The position numbers were made by a program, and so were the translations under genes. From Levilactobacillus bambusae (GTDB taxonomy: Bacteria; Bacillota; Bacilli; Lactobacillales; Lactobacillaceae): a stretch of 64,000 nucleotides of DNA. The stretch covers positions 706,799 to 770,798 of the forward strand of contig NZ_QCXQ01000002.1 of the NCBI RefSeq assembly GCF_003124125.1, in the 5' to 3' direction. The notes below the pieces were generated by a model. The model saw only the letters and a program-made list of their open reading frames with translations, had not been told where the DNA came from and searched no databases. Every line of letters starts with the position of its first letter. Position 1 is the first letter of the stretch. Shown piece after piece: positions 27,716 through 37,308 of this stretch.

Positions 27716-27804
27716 AAAAGAACTATTCCTTCAATTTTACCGGTTTAAATGAATCCGGTGAAAGCGAGGGAACTTAGACCATTTAAATTTGTGGGTCATC
27801 TCAC

Positions 27805-27832
27805 TTGCGGAAATATTTCATAATGGTAGGAT
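27805..27832 (+). promoter_or_regulatory. Possible eno promoter
   Basis: TTGCGG, 16 nt, TAGGAT, about 120 nt before eno. Confidence 0.45.
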
Positions 27833-27848
27833 AAAGCTGTAATTAAAT

Positions 27849-27926
27849 CGGCGATGGTGTTCGCCGCAATATTCGAAAGAATTGATGACGCCTACTCGAT
27901 CCTTAGGGGTGGAGTAGGCGCTTTTT
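27849..27926 (+). promoter_or_regulatory. Structured eno leader with terminator-like hairpin
   Basis: Hairpins CGGCGA/TCGCCG (27849-27866) and ATTCGAAAGAAT are followed by GCCTACTC/GAGTAGGC (27890-27919) ending CGCTTTTT. The last one sits 11 nt before the eno Shine-Dalgarno. Confidence 0.6.
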
Positions 27927-27950
27927 CTATATCTAGGAGGGATTTTTGTT

Positions 27951-29237
27951 ATGTCAGTTTACATTGATAAGGTTAAAGCGCGCGAAGTATTTGATTCCCG
28001 GGGTAACCCAACTGTCGAAGTTGACGTTATTCTGTCAGATGGTGTCCGTGGCCGGGCCGAAGTACCATCAGGTGCCTCAACCGGTGAGAAAGAAGCCGTT
28101 GAACTCCGTGACGGTGGGTCACGTTTAGAGGGCAAGGGAGTTTTAAAGGCCGTCGACAATGTGAACACTGAAATTAACGATGCCCTACATGGCAAGGATC
28201 CATTCAACCAAGCCGACATCGATAACACGATGATTAAACTAGATGGCACACCAAACAAGAGTCGTCTGGGGGCCAACGCGATTTTAGGTGTTTCCATGGC
28301 GACCGCCCGGGCTGCTGCTAATGAACAGGGCGTTCCATTGTACCGGTACTTAGGCGGCACCGACCTTGAAATCCCACAAACGTTCCACAACGTCATCAAT
28401 GGTGGGGTTCACGCTCAAAATGATATTGATACGCAAGAATTCTTAATTACCCCAATCAAGCGGACCACCACTCGTGAAGGAATTGAAATGATTGCCAACA
28501 CCTACCACACCCTGAAGAAAGTTCTTCATGATGCTGGCTACGACACCGGTTTAGGTGATGAAGGTGGTTTTGCGCCTAACCTGAAGACCACTGAAGACGC
28601 CGTTAAGATGCTTTACAAGGCGATCGAAGAAGCCGGCTACAAGCCTGGTGTTGATATCGCCATTGCGATTGATCCCGCTTCCTCAGAATTTTACGATGAA
28701 AAGACCGGGAACTATAACTTCGAAGGCAGCGAAAAGACGCCTAAGGAAATGGCTGACTACTACGAAAACCTGGTTAAGGAATTCCCTGCCATCATTTCCA
28801 TTGAAGATCCGTTCTCCGAAGACGACTGGGATAGTTTCGTTAAGTTTACAAAACGCATGGGCGGCAAGATTCAAATTGTCGACGATGACTTAGTGGTAAC
28901 GAACCCTGAAATCATCCGGAAGGCCGTCAAGGACGGTGCTGGTAACGCCATCTTAATTAAGCTGAACCAAATTGGAACGGTAACTGAAACCCTTGAAGCC
29001 ATGCGGGTTGCCCGTAAGAATAACTTCAAGACCATGATTTCCCACCGTTCAGGTGAAACGGGCGACACCTTCATTTCCGACTTCGCCGTTGCAACGAACG
29101 CTGGCGAAATGAAGTCCGGTGCCATGGCCCGCTCCGAACGGGTTGAAAAGTACAACCAACTTCTCCGAATCGAAGAAGAACTAGGAGAAGCCGGCGACCG
29201 CATCTCGGTGTACCCAAATGATGTGGATAAGGACTAG
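27951..29237 (+). CDS. eno: Enolase
   Basis: 428 residues. The conserved start [26 protein letters not shown] near residue 40, [10 protein letters not shown] and S-H-R-S-G-E-T-G-D are all present, so substrate loops and the Mg site are intact. It converts 2-phosphoglycerate to phosphoenolpyruvate. CTAGGAGGGA precedes the ATG. It stands alone instead of in a gap-pgk-tpi cluster. The stop codon TAG lies inside the first GACTAGGTGC motif of repeat copy 4a. Confidence 0.98.
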   Translation: MSVYIDKVKAREVFDSRGNPTVEVDVILSDGVRGRAEVPSGASTGEKEAVELRDGGSRLEGKGVLKAVDNVNTEINDALHGKDPFNQADIDNTMIKLDGTPNKSRLGANAILGVSMATARAAANEQGVPLYRYLGGTDLEIPQTFHNVINGGVHAQNDIDTQEFLITPIKRTTTREGIEMIANTYHTLKKVLHDAGYDTGLGDEGGFAPNLKTTEDAVKMLYKAIEEAGYKPGVDIAIAIDPASSEFYDEKTGNYNFEGSEKTPKEMADYYENLVKEFPAIISIEDPFSEDDWDSFVKFTKRMGGKIQIVDDDLVVTNPEIIRKAVKDGAGNAILIKLNQIGTVTETLEAMRVARKNNFKTMISHRSGETGDTFISDFAVATNAGEMKSGAMARSERVEKYNQLLRIEEELGEAGDRISVYPNDVDKD

Positions 29238-29357
29238 GTGCGAATCATTCCGTTTAGATTTTGAGGATTAACGTCAATACACGCGTATAGCCTGGGTTTG
29301 GGCTATGCGCGTGTATTTTTGTTAACCGGAGAAATCTGGGGTGAAGAGCCCGATATG
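29232..29357 (+). repeat. Palindromic intergenic repeat (copy 4a)
   Basis: Begins at GACTAGGTGC over the eno stop. Inner arms AATACACGCGTATAGCC and GGCTATGCGCGTGTATT; core TTTTGAGGATTAACGT and GTTAACCGGAGAAATCT. Confidence 0.82.
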
Positions 29358-29480
29358 ACTAGGTGCTGACCCAACCGGTTAGAACTTGAGCACTAACGTA
29401 ATAATCAGGATAATGCCTGAACTGTGGCATTATCCTGATTATTTTGTTAGGCGGAGAGGTCTGGTTGGGGAAGCCTGATA
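29358..29480 (+). repeat. Palindromic intergenic repeat (copy 4b)
   Basis: A tandem copy starting at the next GACTAGGTGC. Outer arms CCCAACC/GGTTGGGG, inner arms AATAATCAGGATAATGCC and GGCATTATCCTGATTATT. Confidence 0.82.
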
Positions 29481-29515
29481 AAACTAGGTGCTGCCCCAGC
29501 CGGTTCCCCTAACGT
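29481..29515 (+). repeat. Palindromic intergenic repeat, remnant (copy 4c)
   Basis: A third ACTAGGTGC with CCCAGCCGGTT joined to CCCTAACGTCAC; the inner hairpin and 3' half are lost. Confidence 0.55.
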
Positions 29516-29535
29516 CACTTTCTCCACGAAATCAA

Positions 29536-29564
29536 TTGCGAAAATGGGGGGGAGGCGCTATGAT
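29536..29564 (+). promoter_or_regulatory. Promoter of pepC
   Basis: TTGCGA, 17 nt, TATGAT, 45 nt before the ATG. Confidence 0.65.
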
Positions 29565-29609
29565 AAGAACATTATTATGAGATTTCAATGAGATTAGAGG
29601 AGTGAGCGT

Positions 29610-30929
29610 ATGAGTGAAAAAGCGTTAACGCAGCAGGATATCCAAGCGTTTCACCAGGACCTAGCAACTCAACCAGCCGCTGAGGTGATTGGGCGGGCGG
29701 TTCAAACGAACGGGGTTTTAAAGGCCTCGGAAGACCCTAAGGCTGCAACCCGGTTAAACCGGACCTTTTCGGTTGAACTGGATACCGGGACGGTTTCCAA
29801 CCAAAAACACAGTGGTCGGTGCTGGTTGTTTTCAACGTTGAATACCTTACGGCACACGTTTGCGAAGGAAAATAACGTGAAGGACTTTGAGCTGTCTCAG
29901 AGTTACCTCTTTTTCTGGGATAAGGTGGAACGGGCCAACATGTTTTACCAACGAACCATCGACTTGGCTGACAAACCACTGAGTGACCGAGAAGTCAGCT
30001 TTTATATGGGGATGCCCGATGATGACGGCGGTCAGTGGGCCATGTGTGCGGCACTGATCCAGAAGTACGGGGTCGTTCCCTCATACGCCATGCCCGAAAC
30101 GTTTAATACGGATAACACCACCGGATTTGCGGCGGCCTTAAATAGGAAGTTGCGCCGTGACGCATTGATTCTACGGCAAATGGTAGCGGACCGTGCGAGT
30201 GACGCCGAGATTGCGACTAAACGCCAAGGAATGATGACCGAAGTTTACCGGATGGCAGTCTATTCCATTGGGGAGCCCCCGACAACGTTTGACTTGGAGT
30301 TTAAGGATGACGATCACAAACTTCACCGGGACCGTCAGTTAACCCCACTCGACTTCTTCAACAAGTACTGGGACGTTGATCTTGATGACTACGTGGTGGT
30401 GACAAATTCCCCGGATAAGCCGTTTAACAAGCTTTATAGCTTGCCGAGCCAGGATAATGTTTTAGGCGGCAAACGCATTGAGTTTTTCAATACGGATATG
30501 GCTACGCTGAAGCAAACGGCCATTGATCAATTGAAGGATGGCGAATCCGTATGGTTTGGAAACGACATCATGCAAGAAATGAGCCGCGAAAAGGGCTACA
30601 TGGATAGTCAGCTCTACCAACAAGCTAAGCTATTTAACGTTGAGATGACCATGAGTAAAGCGGAACGGTTTGAAACTCACGAGGCCGAAGTGACCCACGC
30701 GATGACCTTAACCGGGGTCGACCTAGTCGATAACCAACCACAGCGGTGGAAGGTAGAAAACAGTTGGGGAACCAAGGTCGGTGATAAGGGCTACTTTGTG
30801 ATGACCGATGACTGGATGGATGACTTTGGTTACGAAGTTGTCGTTCATAAAAAGTACCTCACGCCAGAACAACAGGCCGTCTTAACCACTACCCCACAAC
30901 CATTAGATGCCTGGGATCCGTTGATGTAG
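29610..30929 (+). CDS. pepC: Aminopeptidase C (bleomycin-hydrolase-type cysteine peptidase)
   Basis: 439 residues, full length for PepC. The catalytic Cys is in H-S-G-R-C-W-L-F-S-T-L near residue 70, His in V-T-H-A-M-T-L-T-G, and Asn in V-E-N-S-W-G. It is a cytoplasmic homohexamer family that releases N-terminal residues from peptides taken up by lactic acid bacteria. GAGGAGTG lies before the ATG. Single gene, strong terminator downstream. Confidence 0.97.
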   Translation: MSEKALTQQDIQAFHQDLATQPAAEVIGRAVQTNGVLKASEDPKAATRLNRTFSVELDTGTVSNQKHSGRCWLFSTLNTLRHTFAKENNVKDFELSQSYLFFWDKVERANMFYQRTIDLADKPLSDREVSFYMGMPDDDGGQWAMCAALIQKYGVVPSYAMPETFNTDNTTGFAAALNRKLRRDALILRQMVADRASDAEIATKRQGMMTEVYRMAVYSIGEPPTTFDLEFKDDDHKLHRDRQLTPLDFFNKYWDVDLDDYVVVTNSPDKPFNKLYSLPSQDNVLGGKRIEFFNTDMATLKQTAIDQLKDGESVWFGNDIMQEMSREKGYMDSQLYQQAKLFNVEMTMSKAERFETHEAEVTHAMTLTGVDLVDNQPQRWKVENSWGTKVGDKGYFVMTDDWMDDFGYEVVVHKKYLTPEQQAVLTTTPQPLDAWDPLM

Positions 30930-30981
30930 TCGGTGAAGGGTGAATTCTAACTAAGGACTTTATCAAGCACTTAGGGAAACG

Positions 30982-31040
30982 TTCGGGCCGTTAACCAGAT
31001 CTAATCGTTACGATTAGATCTGGTTAGCGGCCCGAATTGT
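30982..31040. terminator. Terminator of pepC
   Basis: A 26-bp stem (TTCGGGCCGTTAACCAGATC and beyond) with one G-T pair and a tiny TTA loop, then TTGTTT. Confidence 0.85.
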
Positions 31041-31112
31041 TTCTCGATCCGTTTCTCCGTGCCAAATCTGGTAAAATAGATGGGTTAGTATTTTGCGGAG
31101 GGAAGTCAAACC

Positions 31113-31919
31113 ATGGTTAAACGACGAAAAAAACGGCGGCGAGGTCATTTTTGGACGTACGTCCTGACCTTCTTAGCGATTGTGGCAGGGGGAGCCATTG
31201 CTCAGGATCCCAGTGTCATTCAGCATCCCACCGCCGAAAATGCAACGGCGCTGGTCAAACAGGTCGTTCAAGCGGGCCAGCTGAAGACCAACCAAACGAA
31301 TCAAGTGACGGCACCAAAACAATCGGTCGATGCCAAGCAGCTAGCAACCGAAACGTACCGGGGAACAGAGATTGTTGCGGTGAACCATAACCAGCCCACG
31401 TTTACTAAGGCGGACCTTTCACTAGGCAACGGAGCGTGGCAAAAGTACGGCAACCTTGACCGGCTCAACCGGGTTACCGCGGCGAATGCGATGTTGCAAA
31501 GGGACCTCATGCCAACGGCTAAGCGCGAGGCGTTAGTGGTGAGTCCGACGGGGTGGCATAATAAGGAATACACCGTGAACGGCAAACGGACGTACCTTTA
31601 TAATCGTTCCCACCTCATTGGGTACCAACTGACGGGCCAGAATAATAACGTTAAAAATTTGATGACGGGGACCCGGGATCTGAACGCGCCAGACATGGAA
31701 AACTACGAATCAAAGGTGGCGGCCTACCTGAAGCAGACGGATAACCACGTGCGCTACCAAGTTGAGCCTGTGTTTCGAAACGATGAATTGGTGGCCCGGG
31801 GAGTTCATATGCAGGCCCAATCCATTGAAACGGGTGATATTAAGTTTAATATCTATATTTTTAACGTCCAACCCGGAATTACCATTAACTATCAAACGGG
31901 TTACAGTCAAAAGGAATGA
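31113..31919 (+). CDS. DNA/RNA non-specific endonuclease (EndA-like), membrane-anchored or secreted
   Basis: 268 residues. A very basic N-terminus and one hydrophobic segment (about 12-30, ending A-I-A-Q) look like a signal anchor. The nuclease core contains N-R-S-H-L-I-G-Y-Q-L-T-G, the DRGH-type beta-beta-alpha metal motif with N for D, followed by N-L-M-T-G-T-R-D-L-N near the metal-binding Asn. V-R-Y-Q-V-E-P-V-F and the C-terminal I-Y-I-F-N-V-Q-P-G-I-T-I complete the EndA pattern. In streptococci EndA degrades the non-transforming strand at the surface; here no competence genes are adjacent. GGAGGGA before the ATG. Confidence 0.85.
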   Translation: MVKRRKKRRRGHFWTYVLTFLAIVAGGAIAQDPSVIQHPTAENATALVKQVVQAGQLKTNQTNQVTAPKQSVDAKQLATETYRGTEIVAVNHNQPTFTKADLSLGNGAWQKYGNLDRLNRVTAANAMLQRDLMPTAKREALVVSPTGWHNKEYTVNGKRTYLYNRSHLIGYQLTGQNNNVKNLMTGTRDLNAPDMENYESKVAAYLKQTDNHVRYQVEPVFRNDELVARGVHMQAQSIETGDIKFNIYIFNVQPGITINYQTGYSQKE

Positions 31920-31923
31920 GCAA

Positions 31924-31990
31924 CCAACTAAAGAGAGCATCCCTAAGGTCGACCATTGTTGATCGACGTTGGGGATGCTCTTTTAGTTGG
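31924..31990. terminator. Bidirectional terminator between the nuclease and GNAT genes
   Basis: CAACTAAAGAGAGCATCCC pairs with GGGGATGCTCTTTTAGTTG around an inner GGTCGA/TCGACG hairpin. Confidence 0.85.
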
Positions 31991-32003
31991 CAATTATAGG
32001 TTC

Positions 32004-32501
32004 TTAGTGAAGTTGAATTCCGTACACCTCTAAGTCCTCCCAGGCCCCTGCTTGATTGGCAATTCGTGGGAGGTGGCCCCAATGGTCGAATCCACCCGTT
32101 TCAAACAGGTGCCGGCTAGCGTGATTACTCCCGAAAACCCGGGAAATGAGGACCGTGAAGCCAAATTGAGGTGCCTGCTCCAACGCAAATTGTAGGCTTT
32201 GCCGCCCAAAGTGGTGCCCTTGCGCGGTCAAAGTTAAATAGAGGCTAATTTCGCTGGTTTGGCGGTAACCGGCCCGGTCGCTGTACGGCGATAAGCTGAG
32301 CCAGCCCACTAGCTGGGGGCCGGAATAGATGACCCACAGTGGATACTTGGCGGGGGAATGGGCGTCAAACCAGCTCTGGCGGTCCGATACGGTAACCGGG
32401 GCCAAGTCCGCCGTGATGTGGTGGTTGGGAATGGATTCGTTATAGATGGCCACAATATCGGGCAAGTCAGCCAGAGTGGCAATTTGAAACTGCAGGGTCA
32501 A
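32004..32501 (-). CDS. GNAT-family N-acetyltransferase
   Basis: About 165 residues. It has I-A-T-L-A-D-L-P-D-I-V-A-I-Y-N at the start, an S-L-Y-L-T strand, and a degenerate acetyl-CoA loop Q-G-H-H-F-G-R-Q-S-L, then S-N-H-A-S-R-H-L-F-E, a typical GNAT end. It resembles PAT/Bar-type acetyltransferases by overall pattern; the substrate is unknown. I chose the TTG at 32501 because AAAGGA lies 9 nt upstream; the GTG three codons earlier is too close to that site. It follows ade by 37 nt in the same direction. Confidence 0.8.
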   Translation of the reverse strand: MTLQFQIATLADLPDIVAIYNESIPNHHITADLAPVTVSDRQSWFDAHSPAKYPLWVIYSGPQLVGWLSLSPYSDRAGYRQTSEISLYLTLTAQGHHFGRQSLQFALEQAPQFGFTVLISRVFGSNHASRHLFETGGFDHWGHLPRIANQAGAWEDLEVYGIQLH

Positions 32502-32538
32502 ATCAATCACGTCCTTTCCCACATTATGAGGATTGTTG

Positions 32539-34215
32539 CTAGGGTTCGTCAACTTCGAGCGGAATGAATTGTCCCCGTTCGACATCGTAGAGGCCTTGAT
32601 CCGTCAGTTTTAACGTCGGAATGACCGGCAGGGTAAGAAACGACAGCGTAATAAAGGGATCAAACGGATCGGCGGTGCTCAGGGATTGGTAGGCGGCTGT
32701 GAGCGAGGTAAGCTGCTGCGAAACGGTGGCGTAGGGCTGGTCGGATAAGATTCCACCAATGGCTAGCGGCATTGAGGCTAAAACCTGCCCCTGATTAACG
32801 ACCGCAATCCCTCCGTTGGTTGCGGTGATTTGTTGGATTGCCAGTAAGATATCCGCATCGGACGTCCCAAACGCCACGATATTATGGGCGTCGTGGGCAA
32901 TTGACGTGGCAACGGCGCCCGACGTGAGTTGAAACCCGTGAACAAGTCCTAATCCAACGGTGCCGAGGCGGCGGTGCCGTTCGACAACGACCATTTTGAG
33001 CAGGTCGTTAGTCAGATCCGCCTCAAAGTTGGGTGTTTTGGGGAGGGCAGCAAGGTCGTGCCCAGTGGTAATGTGGTTAGGCTCAATGGTCATCACGTGA
33101 ACGGGTTGCCCGTGCAACGGCAGTTGGAGGTCGGCTAATTGAACGTGGTGGTGCATGGTGTTTTGGGTAAAGGCCAGGGGCTTTGTGACTGATTCTGCTG
33201 TCACCCACTGCCCGTTTTTCATAACCCGGTTGATGGTGACGGCTTCCGGATTATCGAGGACAACGAGATCGGCTAAGTATCCCGCCGAAAGGGCGCCCCG
33301 GTTCCAGAGCCGGTGAATTTGGGCGGCGTTGTAACTTGCCAGCGTGTAAGCGAGGGCTGGACGCATCCCCGATTGAATGGCTAAGCGAACGTTATGGTCA
33401 ATGGATCCTTCGTGAACCAAATCCGAAATGGTTTTATCATCGGTACAGAAGGCAAACCGGTGGGCATTGGCTTCGGTGACCGCCCCAATTGTGTTTAACA
33501 GGTCGTTCTCAACGCTGCCCTGCCGTAAAAAAACGGCCATCCCGGCCCGCAACCGGGCCTCTGCTTCTGCCACACTGACGCATTCGTGGTCCGTATCGAT
33601 TCCTGCTCCTGCGAGTTGATTCAACATGGCTTCCGAATATCCGGCGGCGTGTCCATCCACGTGGTCACCGTGGCGGCGGGCGTCCTGGATCTTTTGAAGG
33701 AGGTCGGCATCGTGGCGGACGATTCCGGGGTAATCCATGACCTCAGCTAATCCGTTGACTTCGGGATAGGCGTAAAGATCTGCTAAGTCGGCTGCGGACA
33801 GGGTGGCCCCGTTATGGTCAAAGGGCACACAGGGTACGGATGATGGGAGCATAAATTGAACGTCCAGCGGAGTTTGGCGGGCGTCCTGTATGAGGTAGGT
33901 AATCCCGTCAATTCCCGTGACGTTAGCTAGTTCGTGGGGATCGGTAACAATGGTTGTCACCCCGTGGTTTAAGACAACTTGGCCAAACTCACTAGGTGAA
34001 ACGAGGGCGCTTTCCATGTGGACGTGGGCGTCAATCAAACCAGGCACCACCCATTTTCCCGTTAAGTCAATGGTTTTGGTGGCTTCAAGGTTGGCGTCGA
34101 GTTGGTTGCTAATAATTTGACCGCCGGTAATCCAAAGGGTAAGTGGTTCAAATTGGCGGGAAAAGACGTTCAGAACTTGAGCGCCGGTTAGTTTTAAATC
34201 AACGGTGGTTGTCAA
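32539..34215 (-). CDS. ade: Adenine deaminase
   Basis: 558 residues, two-part amidohydrolase. The metal motif is G-L-I-D-A-H-V-H-M-E-S, then D-P-H-E-L-A-N-V-T-G and F-C-T-D-D-K-T-I-S-D near residue 260, with the AdeC C-terminal domain after 400 (F-G-T-S-D-A-D). It converts adenine to hypoxanthine. The start is a TTG with AGGGAG upstream. A guanine-class purine riboswitch with a terminator lies immediately upstream, so expression falls when guanine or hypoxanthine is plentiful. Confidence 0.94.
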   Translation of the reverse strand: MTTTVDLKLTGAQVLNVFSRQFEPLTLWITGGQIISNQLDANLEATKTIDLTGKWVVPGLIDAHVHMESALVSPSEFGQVVLNHGVTTIVTDPHELANVTGIDGITYLIQDARQTPLDVQFMLPSSVPCVPFDHNGATLSAADLADLYAYPEVNGLAEVMDYPGIVRHDADLLQKIQDARRHGDHVDGHAAGYSEAMLNQLAGAGIDTDHECVSVAEAEARLRAGMAVFLRQGSVENDLLNTIGAVTEANAHRFAFCTDDKTISDLVHEGSIDHNVRLAIQSGMRPALAYTLASYNAAQIHRLWNRGALSAGYLADLVVLDNPEAVTINRVMKNGQWVTAESVTKPLAFTQNTMHHHVQLADLQLPLHGQPVHVMTIEPNHITTGHDLAALPKTPNFEADLTNDLLKMVVVERHRRLGTVGLGLVHGFQLTSGAVATSIAHDAHNIVAFGTSDADILLAIQQITATNGGIAVVNQGQVLASMPLAIGGILSDQPYATVSQQLTSLTAAYQSLSTADPFDPFITLSFLTLPVIPTLKLTDQGLYDVERGQFIPLEVDEP

Positions 34216-34240
34216 ATGAGTTTTACTCCCTTGGGTTTAC

Positions 34241-34283
34241 AAAAAAGAGCGCAAACCAACACAAAAAGTGTTGGCTTGCGCTC
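34241..34283 (-). terminator. Riboswitch expression-platform terminator for ade
   Basis: On the minus strand GAGCGCAAGCCAACAC pairs with GTGTTGGTTTGCGCTC, then six T, directly after the purine aptamer. Confidence 0.9.
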
Positions 34284-34290
34284 ACTTTCT

Positions 34291-34355
34291 GCTTATAGTC
34301 CAACGTTTACGGCGTTGGGTAGAGACTGCCGTCCATATTACGGCCTTATATAAAC
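34291..34355 (-). promoter_or_regulatory. Purine riboswitch aptamer (guanine class) upstream of ade
   Basis: Minus strand: P1 GTTTATA/TATAAGC, P2 GCCGT/ACGGC with loop AATATGG, J2/3 AGTCTCTACC, P3 CAACG/CGTTG with loop CCGTAAA, then GACTATA. The C in GAC is the discriminator position (C for guanine/hypoxanthine, U for adenine). Confidence 0.93.
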
Positions 34356-34361
34356 AAATAA

Positions 34362-35513
<1,152 letters not shown>

Positions 35514-35674
35514 TCATAAACACTCCTTCGATTTGGCTAGTCAGTCATTTGAAATTAAGTTGATTGCTATTAAGAGTAGCCACCGGAGCCAAAACTGTCA
35601 AGAACGATTTTTTTATCAAAATTGGGTGAGAGACATTGAGGATGATAAATATAATTATTAATTACAATTAATAA

Positions 35675-35712
35675 AATCCCCAAGCCGGGGAATTAACCTC
35701 AGCTTGGGGATT
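35675..35712. terminator. Terminator of the baeRF-type gene
   Basis: AATCCCCAAGC pairs with GCTTGGGGATT; the minus strand continues TTATTAAT. The 250 nt from 35511 to 35759 otherwise show only AT-rich sequence holding the guaB upstream region. Confidence 0.75.
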
Positions 35713-35759
35713 ATTAGGTTCCGGAATTTCCGGCCCCTTCATTACTTAGGAGTTGAAAC

Positions 35760-36944
35760 CTAATCCTTAGGTTCCTTATCTGCGGTCCGGCGAGCCCGTA
35801 AAATTGCAACTGCGGGTTCATCTTTCCGGGCAGGGGTTTCGTCCTTTGGCAGAACGTAAACCTGACCGCCAAAACCAGCAACGGTAATGGCAAGGTCGTT
35901 TAGAAGGTTGTTGCGCTTGCCTTCTGGGGTGTTGGTATCGATGTGCAAGTCATCGGTCAACTTACCCGCGAGGTAGGCCCCTTCCGTAACAAATAACGTA
36001 TCAACTTGACCTGAAATAGCTGCGTCCATAAGGGTTTCAAGGTCGGTAGCGTAACGCTTGCTTGATACGGCGTTATCGTACTTTGTCTTTAAGCCGGCAA
36101 CGTCTGCCTTGGCGTAATCCGTGGCAATTTCGGAAGTGATTTCTTGCAGCTCATTGATTTGTGAGTGTTCGCTTGGAATCTTAGTGATTTCAATGTCCCG
36201 GTTCAAGTAGAGGTTCTTGCTTTGTTTGCGGAAAACCCCTTGGTCTTCAGTCACGGCTGCAACGATCAGTGGTAAGTGATCAACGTTGCTGTAGTTCTTG
36301 AAGATGTATTCATCAATGATACCGAAGTAGTGCTTCCGGTCATCCACCTTGGTTTCGTCACGTTGGTCCCGACCAGCGAAGTGGGTACCTGCGCCCATCC
36401 CTTCGGAACGTTCGCGTTGACGGCCACCGGTTAAATCGGTTCCTACGGCTTTACCCATGGTGGTAGGAGCGTCTTCTGGAAGGTGAATTTCTTCCATAAT
36501 AAGATCCTTGATGTGGAATAATTGGAAAGTATTCCGACGGAGTAATAAAAGATCATATTCAACACTAAATTGGGAATCTTTAATTAAAGGCAAAATTTGA
36601 ATGGTATTACTAATTGTGTAAAAACTTGAGACAGAGTCCCGAAGTGGGAAACTGTGAAGAGTGTTTGCACCGATATATAAGGCCAAACCGCTTGCACTCC
36701 GGTCACTGTTGACCCGGTCGCTGGAGATAAAAAGATCAATCTTATCCGCGTAGGGGTGCCAAGCTTTTTCGGAGTAGTCCTTTGTGAATTCACGTTTGGC
36801 TTCGCTAATTAAACTATTAAATTGCGAAGCATCTTCACTGCGATTTTGTGCCTTAGGGTTCAGGGGCATAAAGATCGAAACAAAGGGACCTGGATCCGAT
36901 TCTAAAGTTAAAGCGTTCTGTAATTCAACGTTTGTTGCTGCCAT
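35760..36944 (-). CDS. baeRF-type (bacterial archaeo-eukaryotic release-factor-like) protein
   Basis: 394 residues. The N-terminus has V-S-I-F-M-P-L-N-P and the middle has F-S-V-E-Y-D-L-L-L-L-R-R-N-T-F-Q-L-F-H. A Gly/Arg-rich loop (about 180-205) precedes H-Y-F-G-I-I-D-E-Y-I-F, and the end has F-G-G-Q-V-Y-V-L-P. This order resembles the baeRF family 6 proteins annotated in lactobacilli, related to eRF1/Pelota domains. A role in ribosome rescue or stress is proposed for the superfamily but unproven. GGAGGG is 6 nt before the ATG at 36944. A small membrane-protein gene lies 101 nt upstream. Confidence 0.6.
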   Translation of the reverse strand: MAATNVELQNALTLESDPGPFVSIFMPLNPKAQNRSEDASQFNSLISEAKREFTKDYSEKAWHPYADKIDLFISSDRVNSDRSASGLALYIGANTLHSFPLRDSVSSFYTISNTIQILPLIKDSQFSVEYDLLLLRRNTFQLFHIKDLIMEEIHLPEDAPTTMGKAVGTDLTGGRQRERSEGMGAGTHFAGRDQRDETKVDDRKHYFGIIDEYIFKNYSNVDHLPLIVAAVTEDQGVFRKQSKNLYLNRDIEITKIPSEHSQINELQEITSEIATDYAKADVAGLKTKYDNAVSSKRYATDLETLMDAAISGQVDTLFVTEGAYLAGKLTDDLHIDTNTPEGKRNNLLNDLAITVAGFGGQVYVLPKDETPARKDEPAVAILRARRTADKEPKD

Positions 36945-37045
36945 ACTAATCCCTCCAGACATGAGTACGTTTGAAAAAATCAAGCGCCTTCTTACCTTCT
37001 AAGCATAGCACTGCTGTGTCCCTAACTCTAGAAATTGGCTCACCG

Positions 37046-37201
37046 TTAATGCCGATTCATGTACCGGTAAAAGGCGTAGAGGGCCACGCCGATGATGAAG
37101 ATTAGGCCAACCGTTTTATTATCGTTAAAGAGCAGGTGGAAAACGCGGTAAGTACTCACCCCATGGATCCCACCCAGAAGGGTAACCATTGATAGACTCA
37201 T
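37046..37201 (-). CDS. Small membrane protein, 51 residues
   Basis: Reads M-S-L-S-M-V-T-L-L-G-G-I-H-G-V-S-T-Y-R-V and ends A-F-Y-R-Y-M-N-R-H. The last third is one hydrophobic helix (V-G-L-I-F-I-I-G-V-A-L-Y). A strong GGAGG lies 8 nt before the ATG, supporting translation. It points away from cls and toward the baeRF-type gene, with no terminator between them, so the two may be co-transcribed. I do not recognise the family; it could be a small regulator or a membrane-anchored stress peptide. Confidence 0.6.
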   Translation of the reverse strand: MSLSMVTLLGGIHGVSTYRVFHLLFNDNKTVGLIFIIGVALYAFYRYMNRH

Positions 37202-37308
37202 TCAGCAAACCTCCAATTCTCCTCCTATTTTAACGTCATTTTAGGACAAAATTAAGTAACTTGACGCATTTTACGGTATTATAGGACTATCGAAAAGGGG
37301 TGAATACA

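Noticed and set aside
30982-31040. Copy of the palindromic repeat after pepC
   Set aside because: It contains GTTAACC and AGATCT by chance, but lacks the split core and ends; it is an ordinary terminator.
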